From the NCBI GenBank assembly GCA_039707465.1, contig CM077648.1:74642119-74706118 (forward strand): a stretch of DNA of 64,000 nt. The letters are read 5' to 3'. Under the pieces are notes generated by a model. It was not told the origin of the DNA, made no database searches, and saw only the letters and a program-made list of their open reading frames with translations. Both the position numbers and the translations under genes were made by a program. Positions 1 to 10,498 of the stretch are shown one piece after another. The DNA is from Rhabdophis nuchalis (Eukaryota > Chordata > Lepidosauria > Squamata > Natricidae). Each line of letters begins with the position of its first letter. The first letter of the stretch is position 1.

Positions 1-850
1 TTGCGCCTGCGGGGAAAGGAGCGCTGATTTGATGAAGGGAGCGCGACGGGAGGGCAGCCGTGGCCCCGGAGCCCAGCAGTAACGCCGGCCAGAGATTGCC
101 CCCTCCCAAGCCCCCCTTGAAGGCGAAGGAGCCGATCAAAGGGGGGGAATCGGGCGTTCCGCACCGATGGGTGCACCGCCCTCCCCAACTGTCCACATCA
201 ACCACCGGGACGACCATCCCGCCTGCAGAGACCCCCACCCCCACATCGGGCCCCGGGAACCACAAGGGCTTGAAGGGGTCGCGTGAAGTTGGCTCCTCTG
301 GCAAGCGAGCAGAGGGCGATCCTCTTGCCTTCCATCCCCGCGAGGGCTGGAAGAGCGGCGGTCCCCACCCGTTGCTCTCGGCCGTCGCCAGCCCGGATGG
401 TTTCGCAGTGCCCCCCCCTCCCACCTTACCTGCCGCCTGGAGATGAAGCCAGAGGAAGAGAAGGGAGGCTGCCCGTGTCCTCCACATGGTGCCTCCGTGC
501 AGCTGGGAGAGCATCGCCGCGGCTCCCGCTGGCCGCCAGCGATGCCAGGCTAGGCTTCTGCTCAAGGCTTTCCTCCTTCCTGGTGAATGAGCATGCTTGG
601 GAAGTCCACGCAGATGCAGTAAGGGCCGCGAGGCTGCTGCCCTCTCCTGGCTCAGGGATTCGCCAGGCAGGCCCTGGGAAAGCAGCCAGGGAGCCCTCCG
701 AAGGAACGGTTGGGCGAGGGAAGCGCAGAGCGGCCGAATTGGGGTCAAGAAGAGCGAGACAAATCCAGGAAAGGAAATTGGTGGAAGAAAGGAAGGAGCG
801 GAGAGCAGCCTTCCTCAAGCTGGGGGTGGGGGGTAGGGGGGTGTCCTTCA
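1..850. promoter_or_regulatory. CpG-rich block, possible promoter/first exon
   Basis: The block is GC-rich with many CpG dinucleotides and contrasts sharply with the AT-rich DNA that follows. It has several overlapping open frames on both strands, as expected from GC-rich DNA, and none resembles a protein I recognise. On the minus strand there is a near-consensus splice donor, CAG|GTAAGG, with the last exon base at 430. A first exon transcribed leftward from this island is therefore possible, with the rest of the gene outside the window. This is inference from composition and one splice motif only. Confidence 0.4.
424..432 (-). other. Candidate splice donor
   Basis: Read on the minus strand, positions 432-424 give CAG|GTAAGG, a very good match to the vertebrate 5' splice-site consensus. 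The GT also lies inside the stop codon (TAA) of the 141-codon minus-strand frame running down from 851, so that frame would stay open to the donor. No acceptor is visible within the window on this side. Confidence 0.35.
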
Positions 851-858
851 AATGGGTT

Positions 859-950
859 GGACTTCAACTCCCATGGCCCCATCATCCAGCAATGCAATGG
901 GGGATTATGGGAGTTGAAATCCAATTCTCCAGACCGAAATCCAATTCTCC
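859..950. repeat. Degenerate hAT MITE piece and short tandem duplication
   Basis: Positions 859-874 and 906-922 form an imperfect inverted pair (GGACTTCAACTCCCAT against ATGGGAGTTGAAATCC). This is the core of the hAT MITE family seen many times in the window. It is followed by two tandem copies of a 20-bp unit beginning GAAATCCAATTCTCC (916 and 936). No terminal CAGGG or CCCTG ends remain. Confidence 0.5.
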
Positions 951-1431
951 AATCCGATTCACCAGACTGAGAAGACTAGCCTGGAGATATTCTAAGTCAA
1001 CTGCTACAGCTGATTCATTCCCCCTTGTTTTGCCCCCTTTCCTGATGAGCTCTTAAGGGATCTTACAGGTCAATAGGTTATACATAATTTAAGAGAGTGA
1101 AACAGTTTGAAACAATTCACACAACAGCTGTCCTAATGCCTTGAACTCATCAGAAAAGAAGGAATGCTCAGAGGCAGGCATCACCTGGCACTGCTCATTA
1201 CTTTATACAAATTGCTGCTTTAACTTAGTCCACCGCATAGTTCATTTTAAACCCACAATTTATTTTCACAACTCAAGTTCTGAAAATGATAGGTAGCTAG
1301 TTCAACACTCTGAAATTAACGCAAAGTATGCTCTTTAAAAGCAAATTGTAGAAGCAAGTGTGTGTGTCAGGATAAACTAATCAGTTACATTTCTTGGCAC
1401 ACTAGAGCCTTTTCTGGTTAAGACCCTAGCC

Positions 1432-1790
1432 CAGTGATGGCTAACCTTTTTTGGCTTGTGTGGGGGGAGTGCAGGGGGGTCATGCATGGGCGTGCCACAC
1501 TCATAATGCTATGTGCGCAACCCCCTGCTTTTTTGGCATGTTTTTTTCGCCCTCCCCAGGCTCCAGAGGCTTTCTAGGAGCCTGGGGAGGGTGAAAACAG
1601 CCTCCCCCCACCTCCTGAGGCTTCAGGAGCTTCCCTGAAGCCTCCAGAGGGCAAAAAACGGCCTCAGAAGGCCTAAATCAGCTGGCCAGTGCACACATGT
1701 GCGCTGGAGCTGACGGCAACGCCTTGCGTGCCCTAAGAAATGGTTCCGTGTGCCACCTGTGGCACCTGTGCCATAGGTTCGCCATCACGG
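1432..1790. mobile_element. hAT-type non-autonomous element (CAGTGATGG family)
   Basis: The element starts CAGTGATGGCTAACC and ends GGTTCGCCATCACGG, an inverted terminal pair. It is flanked by exact 8-bp duplications CCCTAGCC at 1424-1431 and 1791-1798. The interior is GC-rich with an inverted CCTCCCCAGGCTCC motif and no coding capacity. The 8-bp TSD assigns it to the hAT superfamily; an outside transposase must have moved it. Confidence 0.9.
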
Positions 1791-2194
1791 CCCTAGCCCA
1801 TTTCCTTAATGGGATTTTGGTTTCACTTGGGTTCAATCCAGACAGTCAAGAAAGTCTTTTGCTTCCATAAGCCTTTGGCTAAAGCTTAACGTTTCTCATA
1901 GAGGCCTAGCTTCATTAGTTCTCCAATCTGAGTATCAATCTACCTGTATTAAAGCTCAGATCTAACCTTTGAAATCTGGATTTCTCTCCTTGTTCTCAAG
2001 ATAGAATATGATCAGCTGAAGCAAATACCATAAAGGAGACTGTCAGGCAGACTTAGGGAAGGTCCCGGCCTTCCTGTCATCAGCAAATACAAAATAAATA
2101 AGTTACTTCTCCAGGCTGACTCACACAGCTAGAAAGCTTCAGTCATGGGAAAGCTTTACCGTCACCCAATGTCACGTTTTCCCTTCTGCAGTTT

Positions 2195-2330
2195 TGGATG
2201 GAAAACTGCCTTGTGATTCTGGAGAGACAGAAACTATAGAACATGTTCTACTTCTTTGCTCCTTTTATAGAGATGTTCAAACTAAATTTAGCTTCCATGA
2301 TTGGCAGATATTCTGCTAGCTCAGCCTTTG
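2195..2330 (+). mobile_element. Degenerate LINE fragment
   Basis: One frame reads a short stretch containing ETETIEHVLLLCSFYRD. This resembles the Cys/His region near the C-terminus of some vertebrate LINE reverse transcriptases (a CxxH-type knuckle, 'ET.EHVLL.C..YRD'). There is no longer open frame and no defined ends. The clade is not determined. Confidence 0.4.
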
Positions 2331-2412
2331 TCTATGTCCAAATGCTTTTTACAAATAAACTGCCATTTATGACAGCACACTGGATAGGTTTTGTGCAGCA
2401 GTAGATAAGTTT

Positions 2413-2637
2413 TGAGAGCCAATTTGGTGTACTGGTTATGGCATCAAATCAGAAATGAATTCTAATCTCGCTTTGAGCACTAAGTCAGTTGGGTGACCTT
2501 GGACCAGTCACTTTCTCTCAGTTCTGGGAAAGAGGCAATGGCCAAGCATTTCTGAAAAACCTTCTCAAGAAAATTGGAGGGACTTCTTCAGGCAGTCCCT
2601 GAGAATCACGCACAACTGAATGGAATGAAAAAAAAAA
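2413..2637 (+). mobile_element. Sauria-type tRNA SINE
   Basis: The copy begins GAGAGCCAATTTGGTGTA, the tRNA-derived head with a box A-like segment. It carries the diagnostic middle portion 'gggtgaccttggaccagtcac' and 'gcaatggccaagcatttctg', then ends in an A-run near 2637. Sauria SINEs are restricted to squamates and use a BovB-like 3' tail, so the copy also informs on the host. It is diverged but nearly full length. Confidence 0.85.
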
Positions 2638-3365
2638 ATTTGTTGGAACTTGAGAGCTCAAGTTCCTGCTACATTTTATCTAACATTAGGTTTGAACATA
2701 TTTTATGTAACTTTAGATATTAACTCATTTATAGCCTAGACTTAATTGCTTTTTTTATTCCACTCTTCGGTCCCACTCAGGGTGTTTTAGAGGTGTAAAT
2801 TTTTATTTACTGGTTTCTTAAGCTAAACTGTTTTGTAGGTTGTTACAGATCACTGATGGATATACTTCTGGTACAGATTGGAGAACACAATAAAACCATT
2901 GGCTGACTGAAATAGTAAGAAATAATAACTATTCTGGGAAAAAAGCAAACTTCTTGTAGAATAGTAAGAATCATACTAAATATTAGCAAATAATTGTTTT
3001 CATTCTACAAAGCAGATAATATTTATTTGGGCTAAATATGAACTGAGCTGTAACCATAAAGATTCTCAGAATGGTGTCTGCAGTAATTTTTTCCTTAAGC
3101 ATTCAGAGAAGAAAGGTACATATGTTACCATTATGTCAAATCTGTCAACATGTTTAAGCTCAGAGCCAAATATAAGAAATTAATAGTTGCTACTCAAGCA
3201 AATTATATGGGTACATTTTGGGGGGAAATGTCAATGAAAGGGTCTAATTTTGCAATATTATGGAATTCTGCATATGATATAATGAAGAACTGTAAAGTAT
3301 TCTTTGATGTCCTTATTCCAGCCTTTGTGTGGGAAGGTTTTTATTTGTAAGGTATTTATATGCAT

Positions 3366-3406
<41 letters not shown>

Positions 3407-3466
3407 CATCCATCCATCCATCCATCCATCCATCCATCCATCCATCCATCCATCCATCCATCCATT
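3366..3466. repeat. Compound microsatellite (TATC)n(CATC)n
   Basis: About ten TATC units change to about fifteen CATC units at 3404 without interruption. The open frames read through it are artefacts of the repeat. Confidence 0.97.
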
Positions 3467-4058
3467 ATATAAATTTTATATATTGTTAATAAAAGCATTT
3501 AATATTTTTTTATATGCAGTTACATGGCTTGGGTGGCCTCCTTCCAAGTAGCCTGAGAAGATTGCTATAAAATTGTCATGGTAGACAATTGAGTTTGGGC
3601 AAGTGACAGAATGTTTATAAAGACACTGTGTTGCAAAGCCTGTGACTTTGCAATGTGGCATCAGTCTTAATCTTATTTTGTCATTGTGGCTTGCTGAGGA
3701 ACCTGTAGAACTTGGGTGAATTAAAATAAATTGTTAGCTTTAAGAAATACACGAAAACCTGAGGCATTTGGTGTGTCTATAGCTATCTATAGATTATTGC
3801 TCCATTTGATTTTATTACTGGAGAGAAGAGGAATCAGGAGTGAAGCTGAACTGAACAGGATAGAAACATTAAATAGATCTGAGAAGGAGAGGGAAGTGAA
3901 AGTGATGACATTCTGAGAGGAGGACCAGTGGAATCAAAAGGAAATATGTTATCTAATGACATACAAAAAAAGTACTTTACCCAAGTAAAGGATATAAAAC
4001 TGAAGAGTCCCTCTTCTAACTATCTCTTGTCCCTAAGACAGTGTTTCTCAACTTTGGC

Positions 4059-4387
4059 AGATCTTCTACTTTCAAAGTCCTTCAAAGTGTATTGGAATTC
4101 AACTTTGCATCTATTGTTTATCTGCCTCTAAAGGCATCTTAAGCTAACATCTTAGAGCAGTGTTTCTCAACCTTGGCGACTTTAAGTCCTGTGGACTTCA
4201 ACTCCCAGAATTGAAGTCCACAGCTGGCTGGAGGATTCTGGGAGTTGAAGTCCACAGGACTTAAAGTCGCCAAGGTTGAGAAACACTGCTCTAAGATGTT
4301 AGCTTAAGATGCCTGTAGAGGCAGATAAACAATAGATGCAAAGTTGAATTTCAATACACTTTGAAGGACTTTGAAAGTAGAAGATCT
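4059..4387. repeat. 329-bp near-perfect palindrome centred on a hAT MITE
   Basis: The two arms pair from 4059/4387 inward, centred on 4223. The innermost 131 bp (4158-4288) is a hAT MITE with ends CAGTGTTTCTCAACC and GGTTGAGAAACACTG. Outside it, 99 bp of left flank is the reverse complement of 99 bp of right flank, with only about two mismatches that I can find. The left flank ends TCTTAGAG and the right flank begins CTCTAAGA, which are reverse complements rather than the direct repeats hAT insertion makes. Confidence 0.93.
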
Positions 4388-4475
4388 TGACACAACCAGT
4401 CACTTCCTTTCATAACCAAGAATAAACAAATGTTGCTTGAAAGAGATACTGACCACCACTTTGTATTTTTTAAAT

Positions 4476-4610
4476 CAGGGATATCCAACCTTGGCAGCTT
4501 TAAGACTTGTGGACTTCCAGAATTTCTTGTGTGTATGTGTATAATGATTGGCTGGGGAATTCTGGGAGATGCAGTCCACAATTCTTAAAGCTGCAGTTTG
4601 AACACCCCTG
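4476..4610. mobile_element. hAT MITE (CAGGGAT... variant)
   Basis: It starts CAGGGATATCCAACC and ends GAACACCCCTG. Internal arms carry the family core (GACTTGTGGACTT ... GGGAGATGCAGTCCAC). A TG-rich segment interrupts the middle. No clear 8-bp TSD is left, so it is an older copy. Confidence 0.75.
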
Positions 4611-5652
4611 ATCTTATTTATACCCCTGAAATTATACTCATCATAGTTTCAGATGATGATTCAGATAAGTTGTTTTTGTTTTTCCTATTGCAAAACATTT
4701 GGTTTAGTCCCTTCATTATAGATATAAATATGCACAGTCTCCTGTGGGCACGGAGGAAAGCATAATTTGATTCATATTTTAATGTGCCCATCATGATTTG
4801 TGCTTTCTGTGTGCAATCTAGGTTGTGCTTCTCTGCATTCCCTGCTTCTTTTTAACATAAATGTAATGTGTATATTAAGGAAAGATAAAAAATCATACAT
4901 TTGGGAACAATTGTATTAAAATTATATCTTATGAAAAAACCAATACAAAGCCTGGTATATTGAGGACAATTGTTTGAAAAGAATAATCAGAAACAATTAA
5001 AATATATACATTTTATATGTATTGAAATTACATTATTAGGTGAAATTCATGCAGATTTTCTTGCAAATATTTAAATAATGCACTTGCTGATTGATGGAGA
5101 CAAGAATCAGCTCCCCATTTATAAGAATCAAAATCTTTAGGAAGTAAAACAGATGGATTAATCTGTCCCTGACCTTTAGAAATTAAAGTATGCATGCCCG
5201 GTCAACGTTTTAACAAATGGGCAATGCTAAGAGGCATCTGGAGCAGAAGTCAGAATAAATTACCTAGAAGAGTACCCAAGTCTAATATATGGGGAAAGCA
5301 TAGCTTAAATGGTTCCTATTTTCCTTGGTTAAGTAAATAATCTGATCACGTCATTCACAATAAATCATGCAGTTTCAGCAAAGTAAGGGAACAGACTGGA
5401 GGTTCTTTAGGATTTGAATAAAGGAATATATATTTAAAAACACTGGATTTGTAATTCATATGACAAGTTTGCAGCCCAAACGAGCTAATTAACATAGTGA
5501 TGCTGCTATTCTATCACGGATGTTATAAGATAAGCCTGAATTACTCCAGGCACACGTAGAGTTCCCAAGTAAAGGAAGGTTTGCACTATAGACAGCATAC
5601 CCACTTTCTTAATATTATATCAATTCATTTTTGGCAGAATAAATTCTCAAAT

Positions 5653-5942
5653 TACAGGTAGCCCTTAACTTACAGCAGTTTGTTTCGTGACCATTTGAAG
5701 TTACAACAGCACTGAAAAAAATGACCTATGACCGTTTTTCATACTTACACCGTGGTGGCATCCCATTGATCACCTGATCAAAATTTACTTAACAACCGTG
5801 TTACTGACTTAACAACTGCAGTGATTCATTTAACAACTGTGGCAAAAAGGTCATAAAATGGGGCAAAAATCACTAAGCAAATGTCTCACTTAGCAACAGA
5901 AATGTTGGGCTCAGTTGTGGCTATAAGTCAAGAACTGCTGTA
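5653..5942. mobile_element. TA-flanked MITE (CAGGTAG... family)
   Basis: Terminal inverted repeats run from TACAGGTAGCCCTTAAC to the right end AGTCAAGAACTGCTGTA, with TA at both edges. The interior has the family's repeated 'cttaacaactg' motifs. TA duplication suggests a Tc1/mariner-type transposase, but no coding sequence is present. The same family recurs at 49807-50191 and as a fragment near 48871-48935. Confidence 0.7.
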
Positions 5943-6101
5943 TTATCAAGTCATATTCTTTGTCTATCAAACACAGTGTTATCTATTCTGATCCATAGAA
6001 ATTTTCAAAAGTCTATACCCTTTTCTTTGTTATAAAATTTGTAAAAACCGATAAAAATTGTTATTAAAAAAAATTAAAAAAATTTCAAGAGTCTTTTAAC
6101 T

Positions 6102-6140
6102 CAGGGGTCCCCAACCTTTGCAACTTTAAGTCTGAAGGAC
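6102..6140. mobile_element. Left half of a hAT MITE
   Basis: The sequence CAGGGGTCCCCAACCTTTGC through CTGAAGGAC is the left arm of the common hAT MITE. It is cut off where an L2 3' fragment begins at 6141. The right arm is absent. Confidence 0.8.
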
Positions 6141-6600
6141 TACATCCCTTCGGCCGATTTGCTCCCACAGAGAGGGACTTCTTTGGGTACCGTCCACTAG
6201 GCAATGCCAGCGGGCGACGCCCAGGGGAAGGGCCTTCTCTGTGGTGGGCCCAACCCTCTGGAACGACCTATCCCCCGAAATCAGAACAACGACGGACCTC
6301 CGCTCCTTCCGCCAGAAGTTAAAGACTCACTTCTTCCATCAGGCCAGCCTGGCCTAATTTTTTATATATCTAGCCGCAAAAAGAAATTGTTTAATCGGAA
6401 TTTTAAGGGGTAATTGTTAGGGTTTTAGGGGTTTTAATATAGATTTTAGCACAGGGGTAATTTAATTCGGTTTTAATATTTTGCATTTTGTATATTGTTG
6501 TATTTATTGGATTTTTAATTTCCTGTGCACCGCCCTGAGACCCCATGGGGGAGAGGGGGCGGTCTATAAATTTAATAAAAAAAATAAAAAAAATAAAAAA
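6141..6600 (+). mobile_element. L2 LINE 3' end, 5'-truncated
   Basis: The copy begins in the last part of the L2 ORF (the equivalent of 'LPHTSLRP...SHREGLLRVPS'), reads the AFSVVGPTLWNDL-like block with frame breaks, and ends in the L2 3' UTR. That UTR carries the GC-rich hairpin (CCGCCC...GGGCGG) and an (AAATA)-rich tail. It is non-coding debris of the L2 family whose long copies lie at 41700 and 50590. Confidence 0.85.
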
Positions 6601-6624
6601 TCCCAAATATAAAATATTATTGTC

Positions 6625-8080
6625 TATCAATCAGATGAATTCAATCTCTGTTCACTGTAAAAAACAACTTTTAATTAGTAACCCAAAAACGTAAACTAAT
6701 TTTCAAAATCCTCTGTTAAGAATCTATTGTTGTACTTATCATTCAGAAACTTCGCAAATGGCCTCCAATCTCTTATAAACTTGCCCAAACCGAAGTCTCT
6801 AATCAATTGGCCACCTGTGTCACTTTCAGGATCTACTCTTGGTATTCCTTTTTCTTTTCAGTATTTACCATATACCAGATGGCTAACCTTTTTGTCATCA
6901 CATGCCAAAAGCGCATGTGCGCACGGACACCCATAATGCATTGTGTGCATGAGCCCCCATTTGCCACACCCCCTGCACATGACCCCCCTGTATTTCCTCA
7001 CCCCAATGCATGGTGTGTGACTCCCCATGCATGGGACCCGCCCCCTGTACGTGCATGGCAGAGACCCAAAAATCAGCTGGGTGGCAGGAGGCACGTGCGC
7101 ATGTCCAATGGAGCTGAGCTGGGCCAATGGGTTTCGTGCCTGCAGCATGTGGCACACGTGCCATAGGTTCACCATCATGGGCATGTACAATCCTTGCAGC
7201 AGTCACCATGTACAAAAATAAAGTCCCAAATTGTTTTTCTATAGTTTATCCATAATACCAAAAAGAGAGGCTTCAGGTTTCATTAATATTTGCATTTTAA
7301 GTATTTTCTGCATAACCATTATTATATTTATCCAGTATGATTTAGTATGTTTACACCACATGTGATAAAATGTATCTGGAATTTGATTACATTTCCAATA
7401 TTTGTTGAAGGTCCCCTGATACATTCTTGCCAATCTGTCTGCGGTCAAATACCATTGATCTATCATTTTATAAAAGTTTTCTTTCAGAATGTAATTTAGA
7501 GTAATCTTCAAACCATTAGTCCACTGATTTTTTCCATTGAGCTAGCATAAAGTTATAACTTAAATATAATTTCTTTGCACATTTTATCATAGAATACTTA
7601 ACATAGTCATCTTCCATGTTCATCCTAAGAAACATTTTATAAACTTTAGAAATAAAATGGTCACCCCAAAAGCATAAATTGGATTCTAATGCCTATTTAT
7701 CTCCTCCAAAAACAAAACTTTTTTATCAAGTTTAAATCTTTCAAATATTCTATAATAATTAAACTAGCCACATTTAAATCCTCCACTTACTATTTCTCCC
7801 GTTGTTTTTATCTTAATTTCCTCTTTTCCAAATGTCAGTAAATTACAATATGTCAACCATTTGACTTTGATTAGAATCTCTTTTCAGTTCAATGCTTCAT
7901 GAAGTTGTATCCAGTGTTACCTATATGAAAAGTGCATATTGTAGTCTGAAAAATATGGTAATTAAAAATTATTTTAATTTTTGACATTCACATTTCATTT
8001 TGTCTCTCCTTTTGCATCCTTTCTTTAGTTATTCTATCCCACCATTTCTTCAATTTTAGACTAACTTTTGTCCTGCAGCG
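6625..8080 (-). mobile_element. L1 LINE ORF2 3' fragment, split by a hAT element
   Basis: Read leftward, the fragment gives recognisable L1 ORF2 C-terminal protein: a block with LARMYQGTFNKYWKC and FYHMWCKHTKSYW (about 7511-7239). After the hAT insertion at 6886-7180 come an AARIV-type motif and FIRDWRPFAKFLNDKYNN-like sequence (about 6790-6720). The frame is broken many times. The region above 7511 is AT-rich L1-like sequence with less certain limits. Confidence 0.75.
6886..7180. mobile_element. hAT-type element (CAGTGATGG family) nested in L1
   Basis: It starts CAGATGGCTAACC and ends GGTTCACCATCATGG. The flanks CCATATAC (6878-6885) and GCATGTAC (7181-7188) agree at 6 of 8 positions, consistent with a decayed TSD. 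Joining the flanks restores L1 sequence, so the element is younger than the L1. Confidence 0.75.
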
Positions 8081-9065
8081 AGTTGGCCATGACGAGTTGA
8101 CTATGCTGAGTTGTCCTAGACCTAGGCAAGGTAGTGCTAAGGAGAGACCGTTGGATTTTCTGCATGCAGAATATACATCATGGTCCTTCCCAAACTGAGG
8201 TGTGAATTATGAGTTATTCGTCAATTTGGGAAAGTACCTTAAATCAGGAATATAGGACTATGTGGTCTAATTTGATGCCATCTTCAGCCTAAACTCAAAA
8301 AGATTTTGGCGTCCTGTAATTTCAGGCAAAAGGGTTGTCTCTGTTCTTGGATAGCCTACTATGTAATGAGACAGGGGAAGTGTTGAGAGTGAAAAGGATG
8401 CCAGAAAAATGCAAAAAGAGGTGAGGTTTAAACTACAAAAAATGATGGATCTCACACTTTTGGAGCTTTGGTCATCACTGCAACTTGCTTCAGTTCTGTC
8501 CATTATAGAATCACACCATTGATCTCAGTAGACTGATTCCTATAGGAAAGTATATCTTGATAGAAAAAGAAAGATAATCCATCCAATTGTAGAATATTGG
8601 TGAAATTCAGGAATCAATCATTCTTGATAACTGATTGTTGATGTTTACACATACACATGTGGATGTATCTGATTCCTTTCTAATATGTAAAGCCAGTTAG
8701 AGTGTAGCTGAGTGTTGCATTGACATTGTGTTGGATATACAGAATCATAAAGATAATTGGAAGCAATACATTTGTAAGCTGTTGTCTGAGAGTCACATAC
8801 CTGGTAGGGTTTCTGTGGGAGACTTCCCTACTTAAATGCTACTCAGGTGCTATCTAAATTGCTATGCGAATACAAACATTAAATGTTTCCAAATGTGGTA
8901 AATTCAGCTTGTTACTTTTGAGCCCTCTATCTCATGCTGCAGTATAAAACCCTACATTTCTGTTCCAAAATCCTGATGGCATTGTCATTTTATTATTTGG
9001 AATATTTTTGCCTTCAAGTCAGGAGAATAGCTGGGAGTCATAGAGAATGACTGTCTGTGCAGTAG
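8081..9065. other. No gene recognised
   Basis: AT-rich DNA. Near 8080-8130 a 'gagttg' motif recurs three times (gagttggcc, gagttgact, gagttgtcc). Short open frames look random and no family is recognised. Confidence 0.5.
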
Positions 9066-9338
9066 GAAATTCTTTCAAGATGGCGGCGCGCTTAGGCGCA
9101 GCGGCTTTGAGCTCCTGGTGCCACAGCAGAGTTAGGCAAAAACTAGTCTATACCCGCAGGGAGTTATTAAGTTATTATTAACTTATTATTAAAGATAAAG
9201 ATCTTCTAGTCGACTCGATATTACCAGCGACTTCCAGCAGTCTCATAATATACCGAGTGACATAGTAAGACTGCCAGGCTCTCCATGGATCGTTGTTTGG
9301 CCTAGGAGGCAGCGAAGAGAGCCGAAGCAGAAGCGGGG

Positions 9339-9806
9339 ATGCAGAGTAGGTTTGCTAGTTCGATTACGGAAACAGCCTCACAGACCAGCATTACCAAGCA
9401 TTTCCTAACCAACTCTAGATCCTTTGTCCACAAAACTGATGAACTAGAGCTATGGATGGCAGCGAATAAGCTCATTCGTGACTGCTGTGTGATGATCATC
9501 ACAGAGACCTGGCTTCATCCACTTGTACCAGATGCGTCTGTGGAGCTAACTAACCGCACCACACACTGCTTTGACAGAAACAACTCTGGTAAAAGCAAAG
9601 GTGGAGGACTGTGTATTTACACACATAATAACTGGTGTACTAACAGTAGAGTTACTTATATACACTGTTCTGCAGACGTGGAATTCTCAACTGTCATTTG
9701 TCGGCCATTTTATCTGCCTGGAGAGATTTCTGTTATAGTTATCACTGCTGTCTGTATTCCACCTGATGCAAATGTTAGCACAACGCTCAAACCAATTTCA
9801 TTGTAA
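9339..9806 (+). CDS. Truncated APE-type endonuclease of a LINE
   Basis: 155 codons. Residues about 30-150 match the N-terminal half of LINE apurinic-like endonucleases of the Jockey/L2/Rex1 type. The Glu of the TETWL motif (about residue 57) is present, and the glycine-rich GGGLC block is at about residue 85. The GDFN and SDH motifs that complete the active site are missing because of the internal deletion, so it cannot be a working nuclease. The chosen ATG is simply the first in frame. Read it as a relic inside a mobile element. Confidence 0.6.
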   Translation: MQSRFASSITETASQTSITKHFLTNSRSFVHKTDELELWMAANKLIRDCCVMIITETWLHPLVPDASVELTNRTTHCFDRNNSGKSKGGGLCIYTHNNWCTNSRVTYIHCSADVEFSTVICRPFYLPGEISVIVITAVCIPPDANVSTTLKPISL

Positions 9807-9828
9807 TTTTATTACAATGACAATAAAG

Positions 9829-9896
9829 ATTATTATTATTAATAATAATAATAATAATAATAGTAATAACAACAACAACAACAACAACAACAACAA
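9829..9896. repeat. (ATT)n then (AAC)n LINE tail microsatellite
   Basis: Trinucleotide tail directly after the LINE 3' terminus AATAAAG: AAT/ATT units to about 9868, then about nine AAC units. Confidence 0.95.
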
Positions 9897-10368
9897 GGTA
9901 ACAACCATATTATGTCATTTTCCTTATATGATTTACTGTGGCAAATCGATGCTTCATAATCTTCTTTCATGCATCCAAAAATAGTCAGTTGACTACCATT
10001 GGAAAGGGGGAATGAAAAACCAATAGCATTTGAAGTCTTCCAATAAAAATTGGATTGATACAGATTGATATCTTGGTCCTAAATTCCCAGGACTCCTGAA
10101 ACATAGCAATTATGGGGCAGTCTTGAAAGCAGTTGCAATGAAGTCTGTATCCAGCTGGTGGCAGTAAAGGATTCATGACTACTAGACTTAGAACATCCCA
10201 AGAAAACTAAAGAAAACGCATAGAAGATTGGAATAATAAATCACTCTCATGGCACTGTGTTTTATATTTTTTTTAAAATCAAGAATGTATGGCAGTCATG
10301 TAAATAAGGAATTTTCCACCATCTTAGAGTTAAAATTAGAATGTATATTTATTTTTGTTCTTTTACAA

Positions 10369-10490
10369 CAGGGGTCTCCAACCTTTGCAACTTTAAGTCT
10401 GAAGGACTTCAGCTCCCAGAATTTGCTGGCTGGAGAATTCTGGGAGCTGAAGTCCTTCAGACTTAAAGTTGCAAAGGTTGGAGACCCCTG
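10369..10490. mobile_element. hAT MITE, full length, exact TSD
   Basis: A 122-bp near-palindrome with ends CAGGGGTCTCCAACC and GGTTGGAGACCCCTG. Exact 8-bp TSD TTTTACAA at 10361-10368 and 10491-10498. No coding capacity. It is the reference copy for the family in this window. Confidence 0.95.
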
Positions 10491-10498
10491 TTTTACAA

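Larger units (their letters stand above)
9066..9896 (+). mobile_element. Internally deleted Rex1/L2-like LINE (endonuclease part only)
   Basis: The 5' end has the motif CAAGATGGCGGC (9076-9087), typical of LINE 5' UTRs with a YY1-type site. An open frame (9339-9806) encodes part of an APE-type endonuclease with MIITETWL (catalytic Glu), GKSKGGGLCIYTHNNWC and CRPFYLPGEISVIVI. The frame ends within about 20 bp of the standard 3' terminus of this LINE, recognisable because the same terminus occurs at 40511 on the minus strand. The rest of the endonuclease, the whole reverse transcriptase and the C-terminus are missing. An (ATT)n/(AAC)n tail follows. Confidence 0.75.

Noticed and set aside
60..1056. 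Overlapping open frames of 79-257 codons in the CpG-rich block on both strands
   Set aside because: GC-rich DNA yields open frames by chance. The products are low-complexity Pro/Ser/Arg-rich with no recognised domain, and frames overlap on both strands.
2413..2480. tRNA gene
   Set aside because: Box A-like head belongs to the Sauria SINE; no cloverleaf or intact acceptor stem. The same holds for the heads near 23085 and 59150.
3304..3551. Possible repeat protein (Tyr/Leu/Ser or Pro/Ser/Ile/His repeats)
   Set aside because: Translation of the TATC/CATC microsatellite. The same applies to frames at 15017, 17848, 19207, 48644 and 57619.
6807..7215. Frames of 105-119 codons on both strands
   Set aside because: They lie inside the hAT element nested in L1; the GC-rich interior is non-coding in other family members.
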